NCBI GenBank assembly: GCA_949825065.1 | Contig: OX463846.1 | Location: forward strand, 17,084,205 to 17,148,204 | Direction of reading: 5' to 3' | Origin: Odontocerum albicorne | Taxonomy: Eukaryota > Arthropoda > Insecta > Trichoptera > Odontoceridae | Length of the DNA: 64,000 nt | In this document: positions 45,791 through 57,234 of the stretch, one piece after another | Layout of the letters: every line of letters begins with the position of its first letter | Numbering within the stretch: position 1 is the first letter of the stretch | Translations under genes and position numbers: made by a program | The notes under the pieces: generated by a model | The model's input: only the letters and a program-made list of their open reading frames with translations | Told to the model about the DNA's origin: nothing | Databases searched by the model: none

Positions 45791-45912
45791 TAGTAAAACG
45801 CTGTTTATTCCACTTCATATAACCTAACCGGTTTCAAGGATTTCACCTCATCACCAGGGGAGCACAAACAAGGGTCTTGTTTTATGAAGTGAAATAAATG
45901 GTGTTTGACTAT
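45791..45912. mobile_element. Foldback family B, partly deleted copy (B2)
   Basis: The left arm is near complete (TAAAACGCTGTTTATTCCAC to CACCTCATCACCAGG); the right arm keeps only GAAGTGAAATAAATGGTGTT and TGA. The left arm, read on the minus strand, has CUGGUGA, a GAGGU-GAAA-UCCUU stem II, GAAA and CCGGUUA. Confidence 0.75.
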
Positions 45913-46860
45913 ACAAATAACAAAGAATTTATTTTCTTCTTAATCTCCCTTTTAAAACATGATTTTGCACCTCAATTGTCGTGGGGCAATATGACACAGT
46001 ATTAACCAAGGAATAAAAATACTTGAGGGTTTTTACATTTGCAGCCTTTCGACATACAAGACGTTTTTTTCCATACCCCAGTGAAACCAAAAGTTTAATC
46101 AAGATAATTAAGCCTGATTCACGACCGAACAACTCAAAATTCTACATTTGTATCAAAAACTAAATTAGCTAGTAAAATGATAAAATAATATGATTTTTTT
46201 TAATTTCTTACCATTAATTACAAATAAAATATATCACTTATCAAATCGTAAGAATCACAGTAACTTGGGTAGCAAATATTTGAACCGCAATAACGACGTA
46301 AGTTTGAAACAGCATCAAGATTTCTACTTCTTGAAAGTTTGTGGAGATTTATAATTCGAGAAATACCAGAGTTGCATTCTCCTCGTATATCTCAATTTTA
46401 CGTGTAAGCAACACGATACTACCCTCTACAGTTGTATTTGTACCAGCAAACCTTTAGCAGATACACGAAACATAATATTTTTCAGCAGGAAACGGGTAAA
46501 ATGTACGATTCGTCTGACTTTTATTTTCTCAACAGCAAAACACGTCTGAAACTTAAAAATATTTTTGTTTGTTTTTTAATTAATGTAAATATAAGATTGT
46601 ATGGTATATCGTATTTTATTACACTTTCATTTTACACATTAAATTGGTAGTACTACATGCGACACATCAAAGCAGGAAATATAAATCTCTATCAATATAA
46701 GTAAAAAAGGGTTTTTATGAAAATAACATCAATTTTCGACCCTTATGGAATTAATGTCTATAGAAAAAAATCAAAATACCCTTGAACTATTTTTCGTGTG
46801 TAAGCACAGCATGGCCATAAGCTTGGCCATCACTTCCTAAGTAAGAAAAGATCTTCATAC

Positions 46861-47141
46861 CTTTATGTACATATGCAAACTGCTTACAGGAGAAATAGCA
46901 AATCCTTCATCGATCAAAAAACTGCAGTTTTCATCACTTCTCGCAAGCACCAAAGCGTTCAGGGTTCGCTCTGTTGAATCGGGAGATTCAGCGGTGTGCT
47001 GCAATTGCATTTCTTTTGACGGATGAATTTGCAAGAATAGGTGACGTCTGCCTTTACCACTTACTTGAAATGACACCTCACTTGTATATAACGCCTGTTT
47101 CAACTCAGTAATAAAAGCATGGCAAACGCATTGAATGTCGT
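46861..47141 (-). CDS. Probable internal exon of an unidentified host gene
   Basis: The minus strand holds a 281 bp open segment bounded by a T-rich acceptor (TCGTTTTTTTGAAG, exon from 47141) and a good donor AAG|GTATGA (exon ends at 46861). It reads 93 full codons, entering in phase 1 and leaving in phase 0. The peptide looks like a folded protein rather than AT-driven noise: SEVSFQVSGKGRRHLFLQIH, then NALVLARSDENCSFLIDEGF. Its G+C is clearly above both flanks. There is no signal peptide, zinc motif or membrane segment, and I do not recognise the family. Neighbouring exons were not found; a LINE fragment sits just upstream at 47190-47660, which fits an intron. A transposon-derived segment remains possible. 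Confidence 0.55.
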
Positions 47142-47189
47142 CTTCAAAAAAACGACACACTTATAAATTATTTTCTTGCATCAGGGTGC

Positions 47190-47660
47190 GCTTACACTCC
47201 CCTTAGGTGGTTCGTAAGCACTGAACCTCCCAATCCACTTTTTATAGCCAAGTCTAGTTTATTCGCCCTGTTGCAATTTATATTGTCACCCAGATCGATC
47301 CGCAAGTCTCATTTTGTGGGACTATGAAAAAAATATCACAGAATCTCTCAAAATAGGGAAAAAACTCCATACACCTTTACGTCAGACTACGTTCAACCCG
47401 ATTAACTACTCTGGACCTTGTAACGACCAGATATAGTTTTGCAGCTTTCCCCAATTTTCTTTAAAAAAACTGGATCCCTAAATCTTTAAAGGCCTTCTGC
47501 AAAAAAAAACCATTTTTTATTTTCCCATATATCATCTCTATCCATGATATTTGACCTTCTGTCGATATCATTGCTATCCTTTTCACACTCTGGTGTGGCA
47601 CCAGCAGAGAATGAGCTCTCTATCCTTCTGGGATAACCCTTTCGTTAAAGTATGACTATG
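47190..47660 (+). mobile_element. LINE 3' fragment, same family as 9220-9900
   Basis: TTGCAATTTATATTGTCACC and GATCGATCCGCAAGTCTCAT align with the zinc-motif region at 9404-9465, but the cysteines are no longer in one frame. A later stretch TTTTCACACTCTGGTGTG also matches (9708-9723). The copy is heavily decayed. Confidence 0.5.
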
Positions 47661-47683
47661 TTTTATTTTCTTACGAGTGTAAA

Positions 47684-48060
47684 ATGGCACTGTATGGTAA
47701 CCTAATTTGTTTCAAAAGACAGTATGATTGGAGGAGGGACAAATGTTCCCGAAAAAAAAAACAAAAAACTGATATTATCAAAACAATTATTGATGTTTTT
47801 GAGAACTACATATTATCAGGAGTCGACCTCATTGATGCTCTTTTGGTTAAAAATTACTGGCACCTGGCTGACGTATCCTTAACCGATCTATACAATGAGT
47901 GCTTATTGGAAGGTATTACCTGAGTAATGAAAGACAGGTCTATTGTTATTCATCCCAAAGTGTTACGGCATACCCGAAACAGACTGGAAGGCTTATAGTC
48001 CAATAACCCTAAATGAAAACCACATTACCCTCTGTACTGTATAATAGTTTGTCACTTGTC
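47684..48060 (+). mobile_element. LINE reverse transcriptase fragment
   Basis: The frame reads GVDLIDALLVKNYWHLADVS and then LTDLYNECLLEGIT before a stop, continuing in the same direction as DRSIVIHPK. This follows the order GPDGI ... LYNxCLxxGxFPxxWK ... IVIIPK of non-LTR reverse transcriptases, and a WKAYSPITLN segment (compare YRPITLL) lies downstream in another frame. The GPD box is GVD here. Since it lies 3' of a LINE 3' end, it comes from a separate insertion or a rearranged copy. Confidence 0.55.
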
Positions 48061-49105
48061 CCCATCGGTAGCATTTTAGGGTCGATACAGCTATTACACC
48101 AATAAGTTTACGGGTCATACTCCAACTTGTTAGACCAGAGTTTTAAGATCACACATTCTAATCCAACGCCAAATCGCTCATATTTGATGGTAAAAAACAT
48201 ATCTCATTTTTTATAATAGTTAGAAATTCAGTAAACTTTTAAATTAAAACACAATTATCCCTTATTATTGACATTAATAACACATATTGTTCAAGCTTTA
48301 TTAAAACATGTGGGTGTAAAATTAGCCAAACATTGATCAATCGGTTCAAACCAACATACTCGTAATTAATAATAAAATTTATTATATATTAAAGTGTTTA
48401 TCAATATTTCATTGAAGGTTTCTGAAATGATGGAATAATCTATAATACACTACTCGTATATGCATTGATTTCAATTTTTTTTTTGATCAATACTTTTCCT
48501 TTCTTGCTTGAGTCTTTCGTTGAAAAGGTTATGCTCTAAAAAACGTATTAGCATATAAAAATATAAAAAGCTTAAAAACCTTTCCCAAGTTTACTTAAAC
48601 TGGGAAAATTCGACGATTTCTTCATTTTTACAGAAAATTTGATTTTTCTCAAGCTAAATAAAAAAGACAATAAATTTTCGTTAAAACGACAGCTTTGAAC
48701 GTTATCTCTTATGCTAAAGTTTAAAAAAATGAGATTAATTTTACCTTATTTTTTACAAAGCAGAAAAAGGATTTGAAATCATATTTAATTGATATGCCTT
48801 GTAAGTATTTTTATTTTAATTTATACACTTAGTATTTATTGTCTGGGCTTGAACATGTAGGTGTGAATGTGTACGTATATATTTTTAACAGTGTTTGTCA
48901 TGTTTATTGTGATTACAATTGTATTACCGGCTTATATACTCGTATTTTGTATTATTACCTTTTATATATTTTTTATAAAAAAATAAAGGTATCTGGCGAA
49001 CTCACGGTCGCGCTTGCCCTTATATAAGTGGTGATGAATATTGATTGTGAAGATGTTATGAAATAAACCCAAACTTTCTGATAGCTCGTCAGAAAGACTG
49101 GGTTC
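48061..49105. other. Gene-free AT-rich stretch
   Basis: No gene recognised. TACTCGTA occurs at 48357, 48451 and 48937. Confidence 0.45.
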
Positions 49106-49166
49106 ATTTCAAAACAATTGTTCATAATTTCAAAACAATTATTCATAATTTCAAAACAATTGTTCA
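49106..49166. repeat. Short tandem repeat, 21 bp unit, 3 copies
   Basis: TTTCAAAACAATTGTTCATAA repeats three times. It makes the EIMNNCF-repeat frame on the minus strand, which is not a gene. Confidence 0.85.
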
Positions 49167-49169
49167 ACT

Positions 49170-50500
49170 TTGTTATGGTTAGGAATTGATCAGCACGATC
49201 CCCTAATGTTCGTTAATGTATCTGGTGTTAAAAATTGTCTCGGTGTTTTCAAAATTAGTCCTATTAAACTTATCATCCATACAAAATCCATAAAAAAAAC
49301 TCGTTTTCTGTTATATTTGTCAAAGTTAACGTTTGAACACCGATTAGTTATTTAACTACCATATAGTTGGCCTAGATGTTCATACTTATACTTTCATTTC
49401 ATAATAAACTTTATAACATAATATCATGTTTTAGCCAAGCTGTACTCAGTAGTTTTGTAAGTCCTATTAGTTCAACAGTAAACCTTGTTTATGTTAATAT
49501 CTCTTATCAGAAAATATTATAAAAAAACCTTCAATTTCACGAAAATATAAATTATTATGCTCATAGGAATATACAACATTATATCTAGAAAATATCTTAA
49601 GAACAAGCAAGAAATATTAAAGACCTAACACGTTTAAGGTAAAAAAATATTGAACAGATATTTCTTTTGAATTTTATTCGATCTATCAATATGATTTTTT
49701 AACAAACGTCATATTACGTTTTAATTTGATGTACACGTTAATTGATAATATTGGCATTTTAAAGCTGAAAAAGTATACCATACGCTTTGTATGGAGAGGT
49801 CATAGTGTTTTTTTTTTCTCGAACCGGACTTATTGATCAACGAAGCTTGAAATGAGCCAACCGTTGAAAATCGAAAGATGTATGGTCTCCTGGTACATTG
49901 CGGACGACTGGGTTTCAGATTCCGAGCCTCCTTGTTATAGTTGGTTGGTCAAATAGGCTCATTTTTTTTATTTCCGTCAGCTATTTGAATAAGTGGCATG
50001 TTACATTGCAAAGAACAATTGAAATTCTCGAATGGTGTTAAGCAATGATGCGTTATGTCACCCTGGTTATTTAATATTTAAATAGGTTTAATTAAATTTC
50101 CATTACAAATATCGAATGGAAATTTGTGTGGATTGCTATATACTAATGGCATAGTAATGCTAGCGGAGAATCAATATGAATTACAGAGTAAATTGTAAGA
50201 GAGATACTAAGAGAAAGATCTGAGAAAGAATGTGGCAAAGTAGTGGAGATAGAATAGCGTGAAAGGAAAAATAAATATGATACATTGGTGAATAATGGAA
50301 GATGGAAGCAAGTTTAGGAATTTTGATATTTGGGTAGTATTTTTTTAGATGATAAAAGAGTTAAAAGTTTTTTTTTTTAATAATTTTTTTTTAATAATAT
50401 TTTTTTAACACTAAACTGTCCTTAATGGTTAATATGTTTGATATATGGAACTGGAGAGAACAATGAACAGAGTGGAAAACGCAAAAGAGGAAATACATAA
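49170..50500. other. Gene-free stretch
   Basis: No gene is assigned. At about 49870-49940 a weak tRNA-like segment (TGGTCTCCTGGTACATTGCG and a poor B box) may be another SINE head. Confidence 0.4.
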
Positions 50501-50507
50501 AAAGGAA

Positions 50508-50580
50508 TGGCTCGTGTCAGACTCGAACTGACGATCACTTATTCTCTGGATAGGTGCTTTACTAACTAAGCTAACGCACC
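50508..50580 (-). tRNA. tRNA-like sequence (tRNA pseudogene or SINE head)
   Basis: On the minus strand a 73-base cloverleaf can be drawn: acceptor GGTGCGT/ACGAGCC (six of seven pair, counting a wobble), D stem GCTT/AAGC, anticodon stem CCTAT/ATAAG with one mismatch, loop CCAGAGA, and a perfect T stem GTCAG/CTGAC around TTCGAGT. A T-run follows at 50504-50500, as at a polymerase III terminator. Position 33 is C instead of the near-universal T and two stems carry mismatches, so I doubt it is functional. Confidence 0.35.
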
Positions 50581-50628
50581 TCGCATCATACCCTTCAAAA
50601 TTCTCTCAGCAACTCGTCAACCCATTAA

Positions 50629-50631
50629 CTA

Positions 50632-50695
<64 letters not shown>

Positions 50696-50696
50696 T
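50629..50696. repeat. (CT)n microsatellite
   Basis: About 30 CT units with one CTAT interruption, ending in a short GTGTGTG run. Confidence 0.97.
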
Positions 50697-51214
50697 TCCG
50701 TCTAATTATATGTTTTATATGAAATTTAAGTTTACACACATCCTTTGAACATGATGACCAAGTTTCATCATGATCGGTTCACAGGCTCAAATGTTATCGT
50801 GCATTCGATTTTTAGAATACATCCAAACATCTGCACACACGCACATACATATAGTACATGGACTGTTTAAAATATGGTCTGAAGATTAAACCAAGAGAGA
50901 GATATTAAGACAATTTTACTGTCAATCTCTTAGAACACCTTCCTACAAAAAATCAGATTCGTAATATAAAAATTGGCTATTTTTTTTACGAAACCTCTTT
51001 CTACCCCAAAAGACGAATACAGTGCTCATTTAATTTCACTAATGGACGAAAATAAAGTAGCGGCATACGATTCAATCTTGATTTTGTGTTTTCTTGGAAT
51101 AAAAGAATTACTAGAAATAACTTATACAACAAATGTGATTTGCGTAAAATATCTGGTATATTGAAGATATGATCGGATAAAGGATTATTATTTGTTAAAA
51201 ATGGAGGCTATAAG
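50697..51214. other. Gene-free stretch
   Basis: The 63-codon plus-strand frame at 50973-51164 contains STPKDEYSAHLISLMDENKV, which looks protein-like, but no family or splice context supports it. Confidence 0.35.
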
Positions 51215-51410
51215 TAAAACTTAGACAGAAATCTTGAGATGGTTTGGCCATATTGAAGTAATGAGTTGCGAAAGAGTAACGAAACAAATATATACATATA
51301 TCTGGAACGAATAGAGAGTGAAGATAAACTATTGTAGATCTAGTGAAGAGTAAAAAAAGACAGTTGAAGAAAATTTAACTGACGACATGGATGTGAAATA
51401 ATGTTACAAA
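51215..51410 (+). mobile_element. LINE ORF2 C-terminal fragment (WFGHIEVM)
   Basis: The plus strand reads EILRWFGHIEVMSCERVTKQ and then IYTYIWNE, a stop, and EENLTDDMDVK further on. This is the same conserved C-terminal region as at 14055, here in the plus orientation. Confidence 0.65.
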
Positions 51411-51839
51411 ATAGCATTTAACTACGAGAACATGTTATATTCTTATATTATTTTCCCATCATTTTCACAATAAACTCATCAAGTCGGCAAACTATGAAAA
51501 AAAACCAAATGAAACCAAAATGAACACCAATAGAACCAATAATGCCAGAGTGCATTTGAGGCAACAATTAACTGCGGTTCCGGAACCAACGTTTACTGGA
51601 AGATCTACAAGTATCGCTAGTTACAGGTAGTAATAACCATATATACTCGTACACTCAATGGTTCTCAACTCAACGATTGCCTGGCTGTTATGAAATTTAA
51701 AATTATATTTAAATTCTGCCTAAACATTTTAATTTGTTATGATATATTATTTGATTTCCTTACGGATTAATATAGAGAAAACTTTGTTTTTAAAAAATTA
51801 TACAAAAAGATATTAATTGATAAAACAAAAATAAGGATT

Positions 51840-52030
51840 CCAGTCTGATAAGAGTTCATTTGGTGACAACACTTATATATGCGCTTAACTTGTTGCTCCC
51901 GCGTTAGGCTTGACTCATGCGAGTATTATTGCCTCTTCACGTGGGAAGAAGTATTACCAACATGCGATGACTAACTACTAGTTCCGTGTCTACTATAATG
52001 GTTCTAACCCTGGAGGCTAATTGATTGAAT
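51840..52030 (+). mobile_element. SINE-B fragment
   Basis: CCAGTCTGATAAGAG, ATTATTGCCTCTTCACGTGG, ACCAACATGCGATGACTAAC and GGTTCTAACCCTGGAGGCT follow SINE-B body order; the tRNA head is missing. Confidence 0.6.
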
Positions 52031-53849
52031 CAATGGTGTCTTCCGGCCATGCTCTTCAATATGTTCTCATTATTAATTCAGACATATTGAACATTACTAA
52101 ATAAATAAAATAAAAACTTCGTTTATATTTTGATATGAGTAGGTTCCAACTATATGTGACCCACTAAAAATCCTCCTTGACATCAATAAAAAATCAACGC
52201 TAGAGGAAATGGAAATTGAAAAACATTTTCATTGTCAAGAATCTTTCATTTGGTGGCAGTTTTAAAAAATATATAAAGCAAACATTATAAAACTTGACTC
52301 CTCCGTATATTTCATGGCTTTATGAACATGAAGATCTTATATGCTGATGAGATGAGATCAACTGCTGTTCAATAGTCGTACAGGCCAATAAGACCGCGAA
52401 CCATGATCAGAACTACGAAGATCATTTCAAAGCCCGAGCGATTGAAGGCATGTGTACTATTAAGGCTGCACTGAAAAAAGTTTTATTCAATTATACTTTT
52501 TTCTTGTAATGGTGATACACATTATATGAAATTACATAATTAATCAAAAAATAAAATAAACAAATCATAAAAATAAAAGTTAATAATATTCACGTTTTCC
52601 TGAGAAATAACTTCGTTATATCTACAAATTCTTTCAAGAAACTCAATTTTTAATCGATCAGTGAAAAATATCATGACAAAGTCACTCCTAGTACGAGTAA
52701 GATGCTCGTAATAATTAAGTTTGAGAATAGGACACCGAAAATAGTTTCACTTTACGATAACGTAAGTTATTGGCGGACACATTCAACAGAAATGTATTAT
52801 TCAATAGGGGTTTTGGTATGTTTCTTGCAATCAATTAATAAGTTATACATATGAAACGATAGTCAAGCATACTAAAAAACACGACAGTTTAAAAACATAT
52901 TTCAAGCATACTTCTTAGAATCAAGGAGTCGCGAAAAAATATTCTGCTTTCGTTTCACTATCAGGGAGTCCTGTATTCCTCCTGTGTTATTTATTTTTGG
53001 ATCGAAATTCAATTTACGAGTACATAAAGTTGGCGACCTTTGAGTAAAACTAAGCACTTTAAAAATTTGCTTTAAACTCACTTGAAGCTTTTAATTATTT
53101 GTGTACATGATTATAATTGCGAAAACCTAAAAAGCGAGGATTCTATTTAAGAAGAAATAACACAAAATGTAATATATATTATACGTACATGATACATAAT
53201 TTATCTTGAGTCTCAATGCAGCGTTCCATTTTTGGCTCTTAAATTAGATACTATTATTTGTCTTTCGCATCAGCGGCGCCCAGGTGTGCACGTCCCATAT
53301 TTTACACAAATGTTTCGGGTTCTCATTTATATTGGCTAGAAAATGTTGTCGTTCAACACGTTATACGTAGTTCCAATAAATTGCCTCATATTATATTAAA
53401 CACGTGTCTTGTGGAATTTTGTGGGAACTCTGTTGAATAAATATGGTTAGCGATAGACTTTTGCAGAGAAAATATTCTGAATTTCGTATTTTCCAAATAA
53501 TATCGTATATATCAGATTTTGCAATATTTTATGTGACAGATTGGATTTTAATAATATACTCGTATACTGCATTCATATATTTTGGGTGCAAACTTAAGGC
53601 AGCAGCTTTTAAAAAATTCCAGCTGGTTTTTCTCAAAATAATTCATTTTCTTCATTCTTATGTCGTAACAATCTAGAAATCTCTCCAATCATCAGGTACA
53701 TAATTTGTTATTGATATCATCTTATCAGTTACTTATTATTGGTTTTATTTAATTTCAGACATTGCTTCAGTTGAATTTATTTATTAACTGTATTTTTCAT
53801 TTCCTTTATTGCTCTCTTATTCAGAGGCTGGAGACCATCATAGCTATCT
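52031..53849. other. Gene-free stretch
   Basis: No gene is assigned. A ~45-codon coding-like piece at about 52365-52500 (contains YEDHFKARAIEGMCTIKAAL) has no identified family. Confidence 0.35.
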
Positions 53850-54110
53850 TGACATTTGATGCAGCAGCTCCGAATAAAAAGTAGGATACCAAAATGAAGT
53901 TATTCCCGTAAGGTCTTCAATCAGGAGATGCGTTTTATTCCCACACTTTCTCTGCCCTGAATTTCCCCCTACAATATGAGTTGAAGAGTCTCATATTTTT
54001 CTCTTCGCATCATATATTCAAAGTACTCTAATTTATTATTTTGTTTGTGGATAGTACTTTACTACCGTTTTTCATCCGTTTCAAGATATCATCATTGTGA
54101 ACTTTGTCAA
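53850..54110 (-). mobile_element. LINE C-terminal fragment
   Basis: The minus strand carries, across frame changes, a segment reading GGNSGQRKCGNKTHLLIEDL followed by TGIT. It matches the GK-GxRxxGRKxxSWLxNIRxWTGI region near the end of a common insect LINE ORF2. It abuts a SINE-B copy. Confidence 0.55.
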
Positions 54111-54119
54111 CCGATTGAT

Positions 54120-54400
54120 AACGGTACCTCTATGATCACTAGTTGGCAAAACGCTTAACTTTCACCCGGGGTTTAAGGTTCAATTCCCGATGATACCCAA
54201 AAAAATATAAAAAAAGCTTCCAGTGTCGTGAGAGGAATTATCTGGTAGTAATACTCGTACACACCGAGTACATGTGAGATTGTTGTTGCCTTCTTTACGT
54301 GCGGTATTTATGCCAATAGGTACAATGACGAACCATATGTTCCGTGCGTACTCGAGTGATTCTAAACCCAAAAGCTCAATTACAGGGGTGAAATAAAATG
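54120..54400 (+). mobile_element. SINE-B copy, full length
   Basis: Head: CTATGATCACTAGTTGGCAA (A-box region) and GGTTCAATTCC (B box, 54178-54188); A-rich linker; body CCAGTGTCGTGAGAGG, TTGTTGCCTTCTTTACGTGC, GACGAACCATATGTTCCGTG, and CTAAACCCAAAAGCTCAATT. It contains TACTCGTA at 54252-54259. Confidence 0.8.
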
Positions 54401-55311
54401 TTATTTCCTGACCACACTCTTTAATTTGTTTTGATCACCAATTCAAAAAGTACCGTACGAAAGAAAACAGCTTTATAGTAATCATTTACTTATTATTACA
54501 AAATGATCAATTTTTTTTTTCATTAAATACGTGTATGTTTTAAATCTAGGAATTATTATTTAATTTTGTAAAATAATTATGTTTTTCCTACAATCGAACG
54601 ATATGATTAACAGCAATGGTTAGCATTCAGAAAATATTTTCGAATTTTATATAGCCAATTGATATTATTTGAACCTTGTTCAAGTCACGTTCAATCTTCT
54701 CGCATTTTTGTTTATTAGGTTTACTTCAATTGATCAATTTCGATGGTTTTTTATTTATTTATCTTTTAATATTGTCCAAGTCAAACCTAAAGTCACGTTC
54801 GACTCTCTAATATTTTTAGTATGATGTTTACTGTAAATTATCGATTTCAATAGCATTATTAGATAATCAAAACCTTAAACCAGGGACAATTATTTTGTCA
54901 AATGTGAAATAATTTTTCGACTAAAAACAACTTTGAGACCATTCATCATTATGTTCTACCCTTAGATAGAAAGCCCGAGTAAAACAATATCTTGTCAGAA
55001 GTTTTTTTTGACGTGTGTAGGTACAAACATTTTTTCCATAATATTTTGTAGACTTTATGTATTAATACTGTGTATCATATATCTTTGAATTACAGTATTT
55101 TTGTGCGAGAGCATTAACGAGTGTACTTGATAGCTTATAACATAAATAAAATGCTTTTAAAAAAATATATGATTGTCTGTTCATTTATTTTTTATGTACT
55201 CGTACTTGTTATAGGTTGCTTTTTTTTCGTTTGTAATGTATGAAACACTCACTGCTTAGGGTATAAATATAATAATAAGGTACGTGCCATTGATAAATAT
55301 ATAGTTTTGAA
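54401..55311. other. Gene-free AT-rich stretch
   Basis: Nothing recognised. TACTCGTA at 55197-55204. Confidence 0.5.
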
Positions 55312-55475
55312 TTATATTATACTCTCGTTGTATACAGTACAACCCGGTTGGTTTATTGTCATGTGGCCATTTCTTCCTACCCACGAGAAAGATGTTAATG
55401 AAGCCTTAAACGAATCGAATCCACAACCCCCATGTTGGAAGACAGGTGTCTTACAAAAGTTACCATAGAAGTTGG
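55312..55475 (-). mobile_element. SINE-A copy
   Basis: On the minus strand: TTGTAAGACACCTGTCTTCC (A-box region), GTGGATTCGATTCGTTTAAG (B box), a shortened body, and a tail GTTGTACTGTATACAACGAG. Confidence 0.65.
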
Positions 55476-55731
55476 CGTTGACAAATAAATAATATTGTGA
55501 ACTTATCATTGTAATCCATTAAATAAAAATAATAAAATTCTGATTACTTGAGAAATGGTCGAGCGATTTTTTTTGTTTCTCGATGATTTTAAAAATAATA
55601 CATAGCGCTGTTTTTATAACACTTATCACTAGAAGAGCGCTTTTCAACTACTCGTATATATCAGGCCACTACTAAGCGCTGGTGTAACAATAAAATCAGA
55701 TATAAAAGGGGGAAAATAAACTAGCTTAAGG

Positions 55732-55790
55732 CCAGGTGGGAATCAAACCCGCAAACGCTGAATTAAAAATTGACCTATAAATGTAAAAGT
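55732..55790 (-). mobile_element. tRNA-like B-box segment, weak
   Basis: The complement reads GCGGGTTTGATTCCCACCTG, a B box in a plausible T stem. The upstream head is not clear. Confidence 0.3.
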
Positions 55791-55871
55791 ATCCAACTCA
55801 CGTTATATATGTTTGGAAATATTTGGAAAATGGGATATTCTTTAGTGCTCACTTTCATGGAATATATAATA

Positions 55872-56391
55872 TGTTTCATCATCATCACCATACCCATATT
55901 GGTGCAGACAGGTTATTAGGTATACACTCTTCCTTGAATTCATTGTCATCACCATGCCCATATTGCAGCAGATAGATTATAAGGAACACACTCTTCATTG
56001 AATTCATTATCATCATCATGTCCATATTGGAGCAGACAGATTATTAGGAATACACTCTTTCTTGAATTCATTATCATCACCATGTTCATATTGGAGCAGA
56101 CAGATTATTAGGAACACACTCTTCCTTGAATTTATTATCATCACCATGTCCATATTGCTGCTCCAGCAGACAGATTATTAGGAATACACTCTTTCTTGAA
56201 TTCATTATCATCACCATGTTCATATTGGAGTAGACAGATTATTAGGAACACACTCTTCCTTGAATTTATTGTCATCACCGTGTCCATATTAGAGCAGACA
56301 GATTATTAGGAACACACTCTTCTTTGAATTCATTATCATCACCACGCCAATATTGGAGCAGACAGGTTATTAGGAGTACACTCTACCTTCG
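55872..56391. repeat. Minisatellite, 64 bp unit, 8 copies
   Basis: Each unit has CATTATCATCACCATGTCCA, TATTGGAGCAGACAGATTAT and TAGGAACACACTCTTCCTTG. The GCAGACA word falls at 55904, 55968, 56032, 56096, 56166, 56230, 56294 and 56358. Spacing is 64 except one interval of 70 that carries a CTGCTCCA-type insertion. Confidence 0.95.
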
Positions 56392-56639
56392 AAATTAGGT
56401 TTATTTATTTTTTCATGTTATATTAGGTAGAGTTAAGCTGAATCTAAGAGGTTCTCAGACACTGAGTATTTCAACGAGAAATCAAAACCTTGTCTTATCT
56501 TACTCTCAATATCTTCTAGATTATTTGAATACAAATTCATGGCAAAACTTTCATCCTTCACTTTTTTTAGATTGCCTTACGATTATCTATTTATCCAAAT
56601 AATTTACTTAAATGTATGTTAATAGCAATTTTATAATTA

Positions 56640-56715
56640 CATCACAATTTCTTCCAACCAACCAAATCAGAGCTATCCAAATTCATGCCAATTGTTGGGT
56701 GAAAGATTTTAACAT
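56640..56715 (-). mobile_element. SINE-A fragment
   Basis: The complement reads GATTTGGTTGGTTGGAAGAA, the core word of the SINE-A body; flanks are decayed. Confidence 0.4.
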
Positions 56716-56849
56716 TATTTTCGAAAAGAAAAAAAGTATAATATACATAAAGTATTAAAAAAAAAAAACTAGATTTCTTGATGTAACCCAAGACTGGAAA
56801 AAGAGTTATGGAGTAATGTATTTCATAATTAAAAAGAGATGTAATACTT

Positions 56850-57035
56850 TTTGGGTCGCCGTGTGAAACAAGCCAACGAGGGTGAGAGTCTTACTGTAGC
56901 CGATTACTGGTTTCAGAATCGGATGGTATGAACGGGGAAAGATGACGTGAAAAAAGAGAAACGATGAACTGATAATGCCAAAAGGTAGTCTATGCCAGAG
57001 CATAGCGTTAGTTCCGCAAGGTTCTGAAGATTTTC
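56850..57035 (+). repeat. Dispersed repeat D
   Basis: It shares GATTACTGGTTTCAGAATCG, GATGACGTGAAAAAAGAGAA, GGTAGTCTATGCCAGAGCAT and AGCGTTAGTTCCGCAAGGTT with the copy at 61985, about 80% alike. Class unknown. Confidence 0.65.
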
Positions 57036-57234
57036 TGTGAAATATTGAGTGGCAATGGGATTGTTCAGGATGTTATATTAATGTCCCAATATAAGAACCT
57101 GTCGACATTTTTTTACATTTTACTAAAAACCCTTTTATTAGTGGGCATGTATGAGATGAGTCTGTTAGTCGGGTAGGAGGATATTATGAGATGATCCCAG
57201 ACCCTTTGATTTATGTGTAATTTCAGGATATATA

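Noticed and set aside
48973..49167. Frame with repeated EIMNNCF
   Set aside because: Made by the 21 bp tandem repeat.
52365..52500. Protein-like ~45-codon frame
   Set aside because: Too short, weak donor (AAA|GTTTTA) and no recognisable family.
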